Counted from the first letter of the stretch, positions 52,101 through 60,953 are shown. The stretch: 64,000 nucleotides of DNA from Puniceicoccaceae bacterium (GCA_902603705.1 CACKVQ010000002.1:1-64000); one strand, 5' to 3'. Numbers and translations are program-made. The notes: generated by a model not told the origin, from the sequence alone.

Positions 52101-53939
52101 AGTGTTCGGATAGGTCGCGGCCGAGGCGAAAACTACCACATCCCCGTTCAGTGAAACCTTCGGTTCTTCGGCATCTGAATTAGATACAACATCATCTAAC
52201 TCTGAGACTAGGAATGTGCCGTAATTAGTTGTGAAATTAGTATCACCACTGACATCTCGATTGTGAAGGAAAACTTGCTTTTTTTGCTGAGTTTCAAGTT
52301 GATTGCGATAGATATCATTCGCACCCAAATCCAAATTTGAAGCAGTTGACTCGAAAACTATAATTCTACCATTCTCATCGATTGAAGGTCGCATACAATT
52401 CCCATTAGCAGGAATACCCTGTGATGAAATTGAAACGCGTGTAACTGATTGGTTTTCCCGTTCATAAACGTAAATTTGGCTATTTGCCCCCCGAGCTCCA
52501 CTTACAAGATTAGTCGCCTTAGACTCAAATGCAATATACTTGCCATCCGCACTAATCGCAGGGTTTCTACTATCAGCATTAGCAATCGCTCCCAAATTAT
52601 TGCGACTAATTAGTTCAACCTCTCCAGTTAAGCTATTACGAAGATAGATATTGTAATTACCAGTGCCTTGTAGGTTAGGATCTAAATTTGTTGCTTCCGA
52701 TTCAAATGCTATCCACGTGCCATCTTCACTAACCGAAGGTACATCGCTATCTGCATCTGCTCCTGAAACTAGGCCTCCATCTGAGTCGGTAACCTCACTC
52801 ACAGGCAGCGTATCTAGAGAATTCGAAGGTTCGATTATTATTCCTGGAGTACTGCTATCAACCTCATAATTATCATTCAGATGAACAGAGGTGTTGTTAA
52901 AGTCGAAGGGCTCTCCAAGCTCAGTAATATTATTGCGTGAGTCGGTTCGCGCAGCAACGTAATAGCTTCCACTATAATTGTGAGGTATCATAACTTCATA
53001 ACTCACAGCGACTGTTTCACCTATATCCAAAAAGCCGTCATCAGGCTGTGGCCAATAATTACGCGAGCCGTCGATAATTTGTTCTGGGGTACCGCTGACT
53101 TCTATATGTCGAACTCTTGTTTGACCATCGATAGGTCTCAACAATGGCTGGTCTCCCTCAAGCGTGAAGAAGCCTAACAAGAAATCGTTAACGGGTAGGA
53201 GGGACTCGTCGACTGGCTCGAGCATATCACCGGTTACCAAAGAGGCATCCGGCGTTATAAGTAAATCTGTAAAGAAATTATCCTGAGGTCTTAAAGGTCG
53301 GACAACAGTATTACTTCCCGTCCCACTAGGTCTTTCATTTTGCACCGAAACAGTGATCTGGATAATGTCGCCCCCCTTAAACGTTCCAAATGGATAGGAT
53401 AAATCGGTAATTATTAGGTTGGCAGGGACATCGACTAATACATTCGATAAAGAATTAGATTGGTCTGGGCCTAGAGGATTGCCTTCATCTACATAAGTGT
53501 ATGAGACATTGATTCTATGACCATTTTGGGTAGGGGTATGTAGCGTACCGTCACGAGGAATAGTGACAGCACCTTGAAGCGTAATTGTTCCCTCAGGTGC
53601 GAGATTAAAAGTTGCTGGTCCGTTTAATATTGCAGCGAATGAGAACACATTACCATAGATATCAGTGCCGGTAAAGGTAGCCACCGGTTGAATATCAAAA
53701 GCAGTATTATCGGTATTAATCTGATTAGCAGCATCGATCTGTGCTTGAGTAACCCCATTACCACTTGGTACATCTACTAAATCGGTAACATTTGTAAATT
53801 CTACACTAAAAGATATCTCATTACCCACAGTGTATGAGGCACCTTGTCCACTAATGTTAACAGAAAGGACCTGCGCGTTAAGTCCTGAATAAGTAAAAAG
53901 TGCTGTAATAGCAGAAAATATACACAACCTTATCTTCAT
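49164..53939 (-). CDS. Large surface protein: CARDB-like, PD40/TolB-like propeller, Ig-like, DUF4214-like and Trp-rich domains
   Basis: A 1591-residue exported protein with a signal peptide (IRLCIFSAITALFTYSGLNAQ). Domain order by eye: N-terminal beta domains ~25-370 (VDVPANLIITDLSYPFGTF is CARDB-like); a PD40-type propeller ~390-1000 with repeats such as NPAISADGKYIAFESKATNL and VPAFSADGRFIAFASDS; an Ig-like segment ~1040-1250 (PPFVVITNPTDGSTIDFSSP); a DUF4214-like helical domain ~1260-1370 (FLNDAFQRLFGRAPTDNEIE); and a Trp-rich C terminus (WVYSWRLGWVYEA, AWFYSDKLKAWLWSGSG, GAWLYYFDTEQWQLVRP). Probably cell-surface or secreted. It lies just downstream of the secretin gene (29 bases), so it might use that apparatus. 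Confidence 0.75.
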   Translation of the reverse strand: MKIRLCIFSAITALFTYSGLNAQVLSVNISGQGASYTVGNEISFSVEFTNVTDLVDVPSGNGVTQAQIDAANQINTDNTAFDIQPVATFTGTDIYGNVFSFAAILNGPATFNLAPEGTITLQGAVTIPRDGTLHTPTQNGHRINVSYTYVDEGNPLGPDQSNSLSNVLVDVPANLIITDLSYPFGTFKGGDIIQITVSVQNERPSGTGSNTVVRPLRPQDNFFTDLLITPDASLVTGDMLEPVDESLLPVNDFLLGFFTLEGDQPLLRPIDGQTRVRHIEVSGTPEQIIDGSRNYWPQPDDGFLDIGETVAVSYEVMIPHNYSGSYYVAARTDSRNNITELGEPFDFNNTSVHLNDNYEVDSSTPGIIIEPSNSLDTLPVSEVTDSDGGLVSGADADSDVPSVSEDGTWIAFESEATNLDPNLQGTGNYNIYLRNSLTGEVELISRNNLGAIANADSRNPAISADGKYIAFESKATNLVSGARGANSQIYVYERENQSVTRVSISSQGIPANGNCMRPSIDENGRIIVFESTASNLDLGANDIYRNQLETQQKKQVFLHNRDVSGDTNFTTNYGTFLVSELDDVVSNSDAEEPKVSLNGDVVVFASAATYPNTLANGLSQIWMRDIVNGVPSGDISLVSLNDLGTAAGNGDSDQPAINGGKATPEYGLQIAFSSLATNLVANDTNNVSDIFVRNFDPDLLVPSTKRVSLSNPKASYGTITFSDVDLDNRADNLALNQPSPFDRIALSDGSTNAVFVFGVNVAIGANIGETRSNLVAAINASNLNIVAYASDPAGHTPSIMLYNEIPGALGNQAIVYTPVNPVNSAIIEVTGMSDGGTQTGIFTESYELGVAFGSRQPSLDRTGVKVAFRSLVNSISVASADTRFIKSDDTAINPTTGTPGTGEIIRSISTGSSKVYYIDRDIDSSGALDTPGNTDTVCASVNQFGGPTIEVTGSGSSGSSRVPAFSADGRFIAFASDSTNTGGLRFTQNNQRPLDDNNKRDVFLHSIPTIAPILEVDPNPPFVVITNPTDGSTIDFSSPVFLNAGAFGFDESTNLYGSSGVDTVEFFVNGESVGLDNQAPFSVLYQPTSDENLRIFAKVTDKHEDSNGNPNVESSDVVNVAVTVSPYETTLLQLVTPGVTNGDTYSVGDGITLKSNILDTANSAQFTESFELSSVRYLVNGVVAYVTEDISNNTDAFEHRYTFASAGTTTITAQATYNLRSASSTLTRSVFSESLTFDIVPVDIANNDRDFLNDAFQRLFGRAPTDNEIEDGLRILNSSGQTRASYIATLLNSYSAENSEIAGLIYRTMTGEWPDKEELAQAIIDLSQGSDANALTNALLPEYESRFSSLNTDLGFLQQVFFNKHGVTLSPQSQIRLSDVLAGADTTINDRTVPGYQGDKITYYTQFALDNDTSGLIGPSGLPLSNLHLYEMPNSPIDDLRIALAINAFLEVNPTDELVASYSGMSLVQALERILSGGSVSSALASASSLGSDWYDSSWFGMFNKPSESSNWVYSWRLGWVYEASASTSSAAWFYSDKLKAWLWSGSGLNGFYYHSSQSRKTWTYLLPAEADASGAWLYYFDTEQWQLVRP

Positions 53940-53968
53940 AATATTATAATCTTAAAATAGGATATTAC

Positions 53969-56722
53969 TTATTCTGGATCAGCAGAAATAGTGCGATTGG
54001 TAGTGCCAGAAGGCGTTACAATAGTCGGATTCTGAAAGAGGGAATTAGCGGATACATTACGCGAGCTTTGGCGTGCAGGTGAACCGCCTGGACTGACCAA
54101 ATTAGCGGTCACGAATATTAGTAGGTTACGCTTCTGACGTGCTTCACCCTCGGAGCGGAATAGACGACCTATCCCAGGAATATCACCAAGCACCGGAACT
54201 TTATCATTAACCGTTTTTACTTCATCGCGAGTCAAACCACCCATGACTACAGTTGCACCGTCGAAAATGGTAACTTCAGTTGATATTTCACGGGTGGAAA
54301 AGATCGGCTGATAAAAACCTGCGGGCACTACTACTGTAGTGCCAGATTCAAGAGCGACACTAGGACCCCCATATTCAACAAAGCCTTCAAATTCTGTCAC
54401 TCTTGGCTCAAGGATTAGACTGATAGTGTCGTCATTTTCAACATTAGGAGTCACAGACATTTCAACACCCACATTACGTGTAACGAAATCCTGGGGTGTA
54501 CCTGCTGTAATAGAGATAGAAGACCCTCCACCTCCGTTGTTATTGCCACCACCTCCACTTGTTGAAGCGGTTGATTCTATATCTCCGTAACTTTCAGGAT
54601 ACCGAAGTTCCTGCGCTACTGTGATACTAGCACGCTTACCTGAAAGGACAGTTACCTTAGGAGCGCTCATCAAATCGCTGCCAGTTTTACGGGCGAGTGC
54701 TCGGATAGCGAAATCAGCATCTATGCCGTCTACAGACCAACCTGTAGCAGTAAAAAGGTTTTGGGTAACGCTTGTGGCTAAGTCAACAGAGCCATTGACT
54801 TGAGGCGGTGCATTAGAGAAGACATCTGGCTCTTCACCTGGTTGCTGAAGAGTAATATTAGAATTACCTGAGCTCACAGAAAAAGCATCACTTAAATTAC
54901 GAGCAGCTAAATTGTTAAAATTCTGATCTGAACTAAATACTTGATTCCCGCTACTATCAAGTACTGGTAGACCGCTGGAGTTAAAAGTAGGGATCCGACC
55001 ATTATTTAGTACCCAATCAAAACCCACTTCCTCAAGATCGTTTTGGGAAACCTCGAGAAACTTAGCTTCAATCTCAACTTGCTTAACTTCATTATAGTTG
55101 CGTAAGATCGTGCGCATACGCTCTAAGTTGCGCCGAGTTTGAGTAACGATGAGTTGCTCTCCATCAAATGCCATGCTAGAACCTGCTTGATCGAAATTAA
55201 CTCCAGCATTTTGGAAGAACGTTTGCAGGGCTTCAACCTCCTCATTCTGAGAAGGACCAGAAGTACCGACACTTGATGATGGTGCTGCAAATGGATCGAC
55301 CGGGCCGGAAGAGGAGCCGCCATCGCGAAAGCCTGTTAAGCGGATTACAGTAGCCCGCGAGATAGGGAAAAACTCTGTAACCGTGGTCGAACTACCGCCC
55401 AAACTGTCGCTAGGCTGGATAGTGACGGCGTCACCACCGACATCATATGCAAAATTTACTTGCTGGGTAACAAATTGAAGGATGCGATCCAGATTCAAAT
55501 TACGAAGACTGATATTAACGGTAGGGTTACTCTCGTTCGGATTGAAAAGAGGAACAATATTCACACCATCTCGCTCAGGATCGTATTCAACGGAGAGTTC
55601 AGAAAGAGTCTCAATGACTCGAGTAAGCTCCATTCCTGAAAAATTTACTTGTGGGATTGTAATAGCGTTGAGCTTATCCTGTATACGTCCCCCAATTTCT
55701 GCTGTTGGGCCTTCACTTGTTGAAATATCAAAGACTTTAGGTCGCTCCCACTGTTGCTCGACCTCTGTCATCATTTGCCCGCGGGTCTTGTAAAAATTTT
55801 GCTTATGGATACCACCTAGGATCTCAGCAATCTTTAGCTGAAAAAGTTTAGCTTCGGCATTAGTTGCATCACGGGCTTCGATTTCTTTGAAGGTAGCTTG
55901 CGCTCCGTCGTAATCACCATTCAGAAATTGAGCACGCCCACGAGCAATGAGGTCACGAATTTTTTTGTTCTGTGCTATGTATTCTGGGCTAACTTCGTTG
56001 ATATCAATATTATAAGGATTGGATATCTCACTGTCTAGATGACTCCCTAACTTATTGGCAACAGAGGATGTGCCTCCTGCTGCGCGATAAGCTTCAATCT
56101 TTAATTCTGCCCCCTTTAAATCACCTGCATCCGCTAGCGCACGGGCTTCGACAAGAACAATATCGTTCTTTGCGTCTTCAAGTTCTTTTAGGGTCTTGGC
56201 AGTAGCGGTATTTAAAACTAGGCTGGCGCTGGCAGCACTTAGTAAATTATTAGCTTCAGTATATGCTCCGAGCTCAGCGAGTTCTGCGGCGTCATCTATT
56301 GCAGATTCTGCCGCTGTAATCTTGGCATCTTGGTCTGCTGCTGCAGCATCAACAATCGAATCAGCAGAACTCGTATCTGTAGCAACAGGAGCAGTCATCG
56401 CAGTCTCTACAAAAAGGTCAGAGGCTTGACTATAAGCTGGAGAAGCTGTTGACGCCGAAGGTATTTCAGGGCCTCGTCGATTTAGCTCACGATTGATGGC
56501 GGCTAAAAGGCGCTGAACATTCTTATCTTTAGGCGCTAATTTAATTAATTCCTCAGCGCTAGCTTTAGCCAAATCAAGTTTACCAGAGTCTCGTGCCCGG
56601 AGAGTATCTGCCATCAGGCGAATCTTCTCCGATGCACTGCTAGCCTCAACATAGTGAGGTACAGCAAGTGCAAGGACACCTAGCACAACAACTAATAAAA
56701 GAGCAGGATGATATTTTTTCAT
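53969..56722 (-). CDS. Secretin (PilQ/GspD-like; Amuc_1098-type)
   Basis: From the ATG at 56722 it has 917 residues; an in-frame ATG at 56902 would place 60 odd residues before the signal (MKKYHPALLLVVVLGVLALA) and overlap the upstream gene, so I use 56722. N-terminal helical and Ala-rich repeats (~30-320) resemble TPR segments. A small STN/N0-like region and N-domains follow (EIEAKFLEVSQNDLEEVGFD), then the secretin core: LMSAPKVTVLSGKRASITVA, a Gly/Asn-rich insert, VEMSVTPNVENDDTISLILE and VPVLGDIPGIGRLFRSEGEA, ending in LIFVTANLVSP. It forms the outer-membrane ring of a pilus or type II secretion machine. Confidence 0.93.
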   Translation of the reverse strand: MKKYHPALLLVVVLGVLALAVPHYVEASSASEKIRLMADTLRARDSGKLDLAKASAEELIKLAPKDKNVQRLLAAINRELNRRGPEIPSASTASPAYSQASDLFVETAMTAPVATDTSSADSIVDAAAADQDAKITAAESAIDDAAELAELGAYTEANNLLSAASASLVLNTATAKTLKELEDAKNDIVLVEARALADAGDLKGAELKIEAYRAAGGTSSVANKLGSHLDSEISNPYNIDINEVSPEYIAQNKKIRDLIARGRAQFLNGDYDGAQATFKEIEARDATNAEAKLFQLKIAEILGGIHKQNFYKTRGQMMTEVEQQWERPKVFDISTSEGPTAEIGGRIQDKLNAITIPQVNFSGMELTRVIETLSELSVEYDPERDGVNIVPLFNPNESNPTVNISLRNLNLDRILQFVTQQVNFAYDVGGDAVTIQPSDSLGGSSTTVTEFFPISRATVIRLTGFRDGGSSSGPVDPFAAPSSSVGTSGPSQNEEVEALQTFFQNAGVNFDQAGSSMAFDGEQLIVTQTRRNLERMRTILRNYNEVKQVEIEAKFLEVSQNDLEEVGFDWVLNNGRIPTFNSSGLPVLDSSGNQVFSSDQNFNNLAARNLSDAFSVSSGNSNITLQQPGEEPDVFSNAPPQVNGSVDLATSVTQNLFTATGWSVDGIDADFAIRALARKTGSDLMSAPKVTVLSGKRASITVAQELRYPESYGDIESTASTSGGGGNNNGGGGSSISITAGTPQDFVTRNVGVEMSVTPNVENDDTISLILEPRVTEFEGFVEYGGPSVALESGTTVVVPAGFYQPIFSTREISTEVTIFDGATVVMGGLTRDEVKTVNDKVPVLGDIPGIGRLFRSEGEARQKRNLLIFVTANLVSPGGSPARQSSRNVSANSLFQNPTIVTPSGTTNRTISADPE

Positions 56723-56768
56723 ATATTTGTTTTTTTGTGAAGTTTTAAATTTGAATGGATTAAAAGGC

Positions 56769-57668
56769 TTAAAATATAAAGTCAAAAGCCTCATCATCTT
56801 GCTCGTTATTTTCGGGAGCGGAAGTAGGTAATATAGTTTGTTCAGGCGCAGTAGATCGTGCCTCCAAAGTACGCCTCTCTGCTGGCTCATTATGTAATGC
56901 ATGTTTTTCCACTAATACGGTAGATTCTTCAAGGTTTATTTCCAGTAAAGTATATTTTGCGGTAGGGCTTTCAAAGGTCGAGGGAGATTCGGTGAGCTCT
57001 TTTCTGAAGTCAGGAAATTCATCAGAGCGGACTATCACCGTCACGTCCTCTAGGAAGAGACGCTGCCCATGGGTAAGTACCACTTCTTTTCCTGTACGAC
57101 TATCTAGTACACTAGCCTTCGCATCGACCTCTATGTTTCCATTCGCATCACGTAAACGAGTGATAGAAAAACTGATTACTTTAAACTCAGAAGCTACACT
57201 TTCGTTGCCTGGGCGAAGCCGTACTTGTTTCTGCTCTTCCTCGTCAAAGAGAAGAAGTAAGGATTTAGATGGATCGGTGCGGTCCTCCTCGATGTACCCC
57301 TCTAACTGTATGCGGTAGGGCTTACGCGCAATATCGGATAAATAAACTCCGAAGGGAGGAGGAGGAGGAGTTGGCTTCCAGCCAGTAGGAACAAAATTTC
57401 CCGACTGATCTATATAAATCTCTGGTGGAGTAAAGACATCATAAATCCACTCTGGACCAGCAGATTGGGGAACTGGCTCAGGCCAATTAGCTTGTTTTGG
57501 TTCTGCGGTTGGTATCGCCTCGTACTGATAGGGATTGTCTATTACTTCGATCTCAACAGATGCGGATGAAACAGAGCCTTGACCAATGTTTTTTAAACAC
57601 AGGTACAAGCCCGTCGACAAAGATAATACTGCAATGACTAGGAAGAATTTATCGTAGATCTTTTTCAT
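56769..57668 (-). CDS. Signal-anchored protein of the pilus-type locus (Amuc_1099 position)
   Basis: A 299-residue protein with a single N-terminal membrane helix (FFLVIAVLSLSTGLYLCL, about residues 7-25) and a periplasmic part. A Pro-rich segment (GWKPTPPPPPFGVYLSD) leads into beta structure: YRIQLEGYIEEDRTDPSKSL, QVRLRPGNESVASEFKVIS and VVLTHGQRLFLEDVTVIVRS. Position, between the PilO-like gene (6 bases away) and the secretin gene, and the PilP-like strand order suggest a connector between inner membrane and secretin, in the role of PilP. I recognise it by locus order rather than strong motifs. C-terminal 50 residues are acidic and probably disordered. Confidence 0.6.
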   Translation of the reverse strand: MKKIYDKFFLVIAVLSLSTGLYLCLKNIGQGSVSSASVEIEVIDNPYQYEAIPTAEPKQANWPEPVPQSAGPEWIYDVFTPPEIYIDQSGNFVPTGWKPTPPPPPFGVYLSDIARKPYRIQLEGYIEEDRTDPSKSLLLLFDEEEQKQVRLRPGNESVASEFKVISFSITRLRDANGNIEVDAKASVLDSRTGKEVVLTHGQRLFLEDVTVIVRSDEFPDFRKELTESPSTFESPTAKYTLLEINLEESTVLVEKHALHNEPAERRTLEARSTAPEQTILPTSAPENNEQDDEAFDFIF

Positions 57669-57674
57669 TAGTAA

Positions 57675-58637
57675 CTACGCCTTATCTGAAGCGGAATCAG
57701 TTGGAAGGACGATCTCAATAAATTCAAGAACGACTGTGAATGTAGAAATATTTTCGGAGATAACCGGTTTCTGTGCCTCCTTTGGAACTTCCTCGTCATT
57801 ATTCTCGCCTAATGCTGCAAAAATGGAATCGAGTTTGTTACTACTAGATTCAGTCGTATTCTTAATTCCAACCTGACGTTGTACATCGATACTACGAACT
57901 ACAATAGGGAGATCAAATTTGGCTAAATTATTAAGGAAGCTACGTAATGAATCTGTATAGCCGGTGAAACTCAAACGAAAAGCCAATGTGTCTACAGCAC
58001 CAGGAACGCGCGCAGAAATAGCTTTATCAATTTGAAAGCTTTGCGCGCTTTTTTGGCCTTCAAGTTGCTCTAAAACTTCACGCTCAACGGATACTAAACT
58101 AGCAGGCTTAGCTTCGATAAGTTTGTCCATCAAGTAACTAAGAATCTGACGCTGTTGGTCAAGAACAGCAGAACGCTTTGGATCAGTCAGCGGCTTGGCC
58201 TCCTCAATATATTCCTGAAAGCCAAATGCAAAGTCTTGGGGAAGCGAAATTGAAGCCGGCTCATTATTAGCATCAACCTGCCCAGAAGACTTACGCTGAT
58301 ACTCAGAAATATATTGCTGCACTCCTGCCATGACACCAATACCATCACTGGAAATTGATAAACTATACCCGCGTTGGAGGTCCTCTCGAATGGCATTGAG
58401 CGCTGACTGAAGTTGAGCAACATTATCTGCAGAAGCTTCTACGTTTTCTACGCTAGGAGCGGGATCTGAGAAGCGCAGACTTTTTAGGCGTGCTTGAGCT
58501 GTAGACATTTTTCGCTCGGCTTCGACGATAGCACCCGACTCGTTCAACGCTAAGAAAGACCCAGAAAAGAAGGCCAATACGCAGACAACGATCCATACGG
58601 AAAAAATTAAATTCTTCTTAAAAAAGTCCATAATCAC
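57675..58637 (-). CDS. PilO-like protein (Amuc_1100-like)
   Basis: A 320-residue inner-membrane protein: one N-terminal helix (NLIFSVWIVVCVLAFFSGSF), a coiled-coil segment at about 35-95 (AERKMSTAQARLKSLRFSDP, NVAQLQSALNAIREDLQRGY), then a ferredoxin-like region (AFRLSFTGYTDSLRSFLNNL, LPIVVRSIDVQRQVG). This is the PilO layout. Length and gene neighbours match the Akkermansia protein Amuc_1100, the known TLR2-active membrane protein, as I remember that locus. The first codon overlaps the last base of the PilM-like gene. Homology to Amuc_1100 is by order and size, not alignment. Confidence 0.75.
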   Translation of the reverse strand: MIMDFFKKNLIFSVWIVVCVLAFFSGSFLALNESGAIVEAERKMSTAQARLKSLRFSDPAPSVENVEASADNVAQLQSALNAIREDLQRGYSLSISSDGIGVMAGVQQYISEYQRKSSGQVDANNEPASISLPQDFAFGFQEYIEEAKPLTDPKRSAVLDQQRQILSYLMDKLIEAKPASLVSVEREVLEQLEGQKSAQSFQIDKAISARVPGAVDTLAFRLSFTGYTDSLRSFLNNLAKFDLPIVVRSIDVQRQVGIKNTTESSSNKLDSIFAALGENNDEEVPKEAQKPVISENISTFTVVLEFIEIVLPTDSASDKA

Positions 58638-60304
58638 TAAAGTGGCTTAGAAGTATCGACAACCAAGTTGATACTAAAAGGTAGAACATTTAGCCCATTA
58701 CGCAGACTGCTCCAATTGATGATAGGTGGTTCAGACGAGACAATAAAGTCAGAGCTCTCAAAACTAGATTGGAGGCTTTTTATCCTTCGCGAAAGTACTT
58801 CTTGATCAACAACTCCTTGGCCGACTGTCTCACGGACGAGCATCTGACCTTGGAGAACCACCTCATAAGAAGCGACTCCATTCTTAGGCTCATCACGTTT
58901 GACAGATAACGCGTCTAACCAGGCATCCTCAGCCGAGTTTAAGCTTGTTTGAAGCTGGGCAAGAAATTGTATCCAGTTTGTCTTAGAATTCTTTAACCCC
59001 TCGATCAATTCTATCGACTGACTGACAGCAACAGCCTGAGCTGCGTTTTTTTCTATCTGCGATTGACGTTCAATTAAGGGTCTAGTTACTGACACTATAG
59101 CTTCGGCTGCACTGATGCAGTCAGAACTATGCTGCTTGTAACCAACAAATGCTGACCATGGTGCTAAAGCAAAGCATGCAGCAGCAATCATTAAAAAAGG
59201 CTTCTTTATCGCAAACTCCATTGAATTCTGCATTGCTTCTGGCAGCAAATTTACACCGGCTCCATCTACCACCTTATCACGAGCAGCAGCGCCTATAATT
59301 TCGCTTATTTCTAAAGATAAGGTGGCGGAAGAATCGGAGTCAATCCCGCCACCAAGTGTAACATTCTGCAAGGAATCAAAGAGTCCAACTGGTACTTTTT
59401 GCGAAGTTGACAGCTGCTCAGAGAGACCGCTTAGGAGAGCACCACGGCCACTTAAGAGTATACGCTTGGGGGCAGCACCACTTTTTTGACGCCTGTAATT
59501 AACGATCGAACGGGTAATCTCTTGGCTCATTCGGCGAATAAAAGAATCTGCACAAGCACTCATACCCTTAGTCCCGGAATCGTCATCAGAATAGTTCAAA
59601 TCACCACTGAAAAATTTATGTTTAATGTCCTCTGCTTGAATAAAGGTCTTGCCGAGACTATCTGCAATATTCTGCGTTAGTGAGTTACCTCCTAGCTGAA
59701 TGTTACGGACAAAAAATCCATCTGCGTTCTGAAAGAGTAAATTAGTAGAACGCGCACCGATATTAATCAATAAAACATCTTCCCCTTGCTCGGGCGAGGC
59801 AAATTGGATAGCGTTATAATCTAAAATCGTAGCTGCATTAATCGTCTTTGCACTAAAGCCAGCTTGGCTTACTTCGGCGCAGAAATTGTTAATTGTGTTC
59901 GACTTACAGGCAATAAAGAGGACTTCAGTTTCTACACCGTCGTCACCAACCACCTGACTGTCCCAAACCACCTCATGTAACGGGTAAGGGATATTTTGCT
60001 GCGCCTCAAAAGCAAGAATTTGTGCCCGCTTCGAAGCCTCGACATGCGGGATTCGAATAGTCTTAGTTAAGACCTGATTACCAGGAATGATAAAAGATGC
60101 TTTGCCTGAAAAATTATGCTGCTTATTAAGAGAACGTAGAGCATCACCGACTGCGCTCAGCCAAGCATCCTCATTGGAATAATCGTAATAGAGGTTAACT
60201 GTAACAAATTTCTCGACTACTAGATTATCAGAGCTGAAGGAAACTGTAGCCGCGGTTATGCGGCTAGCGCCACAATTTATGATTAGATGTTTAGAGCTGC
60301 TCAT
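58637..60304 (-). CDS. PilM-PilN fusion protein (Amuc_1101-like)
   Basis: A 555-residue protein. Residues ~1-340 form an actin-like ATPase of the PilM/FtsA group: IINCGASRITAATVSFSSDN, SFIIPGNQVLTKTIRIPHVE (PilM motif), DVLLINIGARSTNLLFQNAD and ILLSGRGALLSGLSEQLSTS. Near 366-390 a hydrophobic helix (KPFLMIAAACFALAPWSAFV) begins a PilN-like region: a periplasmic coiled coil (AAQAVAVSQSIELIEGLKNS) followed by a beta-alpha domain (WLDALSVKRDEP). PilM and PilN are usually separate partners; here they are one chain. It recruits the pilus inner-membrane platform together with the PilO-like neighbour. Confidence 0.88.
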   Translation of the reverse strand: MSSSKHLIINCGASRITAATVSFSSDNLVVEKFVTVNLYYDYSNEDAWLSAVGDALRSLNKQHNFSGKASFIIPGNQVLTKTIRIPHVEASKRAQILAFEAQQNIPYPLHEVVWDSQVVGDDGVETEVLFIACKSNTINNFCAEVSQAGFSAKTINAATILDYNAIQFASPEQGEDVLLINIGARSTNLLFQNADGFFVRNIQLGGNSLTQNIADSLGKTFIQAEDIKHKFFSGDLNYSDDDSGTKGMSACADSFIRRMSQEITRSIVNYRRQKSGAAPKRILLSGRGALLSGLSEQLSTSQKVPVGLFDSLQNVTLGGGIDSDSSATLSLEISEIIGAAARDKVVDGAGVNLLPEAMQNSMEFAIKKPFLMIAAACFALAPWSAFVGYKQHSSDCISAAEAIVSVTRPLIERQSQIEKNAAQAVAVSQSIELIEGLKNSKTNWIQFLAQLQTSLNSAEDAWLDALSVKRDEPKNGVASYEVVLQGQMLVRETVGQGVVDQEVLSRRIKSLQSSFESSDFIVSSEPPIINWSSLRNGLNVLPFSINLVVDTSKPL

Positions 60305-60353
60305 ATATAGATAAGTACATGACGAAATTTAGATGCACATCTCATATCCTTGG

Positions 60354-60953
60354 TTAGTTGCGTACGTCGCGACGCAGGAAAGCTGGTAGGTCACTAACGC
60401 GCCCGAGTTCAGGATCCCCTGTCATCAAATAAATAGGCGTTAAAAAATGCTCATTAATGCCACCCTCCGCATCTGCCCTAGTAACGAATGAGTTTAATAT
60501 ATCAAGATTCGGTATGTTGCCGCTCATCGCTGTACTTTGCGGTTCTTGAACTTGCTCATCAACTGTTACCTCTATGTAATAAAAATCTGGATCTGTCTTG
60601 AGTTGGTCGCGTTCGACAATCAAACCAGGTAGATAAAAATAAACATTCTTGTCGTCACCCTTCTCCATAAGGATAATCTCTACTTCACTTGTGTAGTAAT
60701 CGAAGGAGCGTTGTTGGGCATCACGCTCAAATGCAAGATACGCTTTCACACGAATATTCTCTACGAAATCTTTATCTCGTGCATCTGGGTCTGGATTTTC
60801 CTCACAAGACAACTCAATCTCAACCTGTAGTTTATCGTCGCGCAGAGAGTTAAAATCAACGCGGTCCACCTTAATTGTTTCTTGAGCCTTAGCTGAGAGT
60901 AACCCAGCAAATAAAGCAGTTAAAACAAATAAAAATAAGGCGGTATTTGACAT
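60354..60953 (-). CDS. Secreted Ig-like protein of the pilus-type locus (Amuc_1102-like)
   Basis: A 199-residue protein with signal peptide LFLFVLTALFAGLLSAKA and a beta-rich mature domain (KVDRVDFNSLRDDKLQVEIE, IRVKAYLAFERDAQQRSFDY, VYFYLPGLIVERDQL). It occupies the place of Amuc_1102, an Ig-fold protein of the same Akkermansia locus, and has similar size. It is the first gene of the operon, with the PilM-PilN gene 49 bases downstream. It is probably exported to the periplasm or the surface. The name rests on locus order and predicted fold, not on a search. Confidence 0.65.
   Translation of the reverse strand: MSNTALFLFVLTALFAGLLSAKAQETIKVDRVDFNSLRDDKLQVEIELSCEENPDPDARDKDFVENIRVKAYLAFERDAQQRSFDYYTSEVEIILMEKGDDKNVYFYLPGLIVERDQLKTDPDFYYIEVTVDEQVQEPQSTAMSGNIPNLDILNSFVTRADAEGGINEHFLTPIYLMTGDPELGRVSDLPAFLRRDVRN

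Noticed and set aside
56723-56902. Longer start for the secretin
   Set aside because: It overlaps the upstream gene's 3' end and precedes the signal peptide that starts at 56722.
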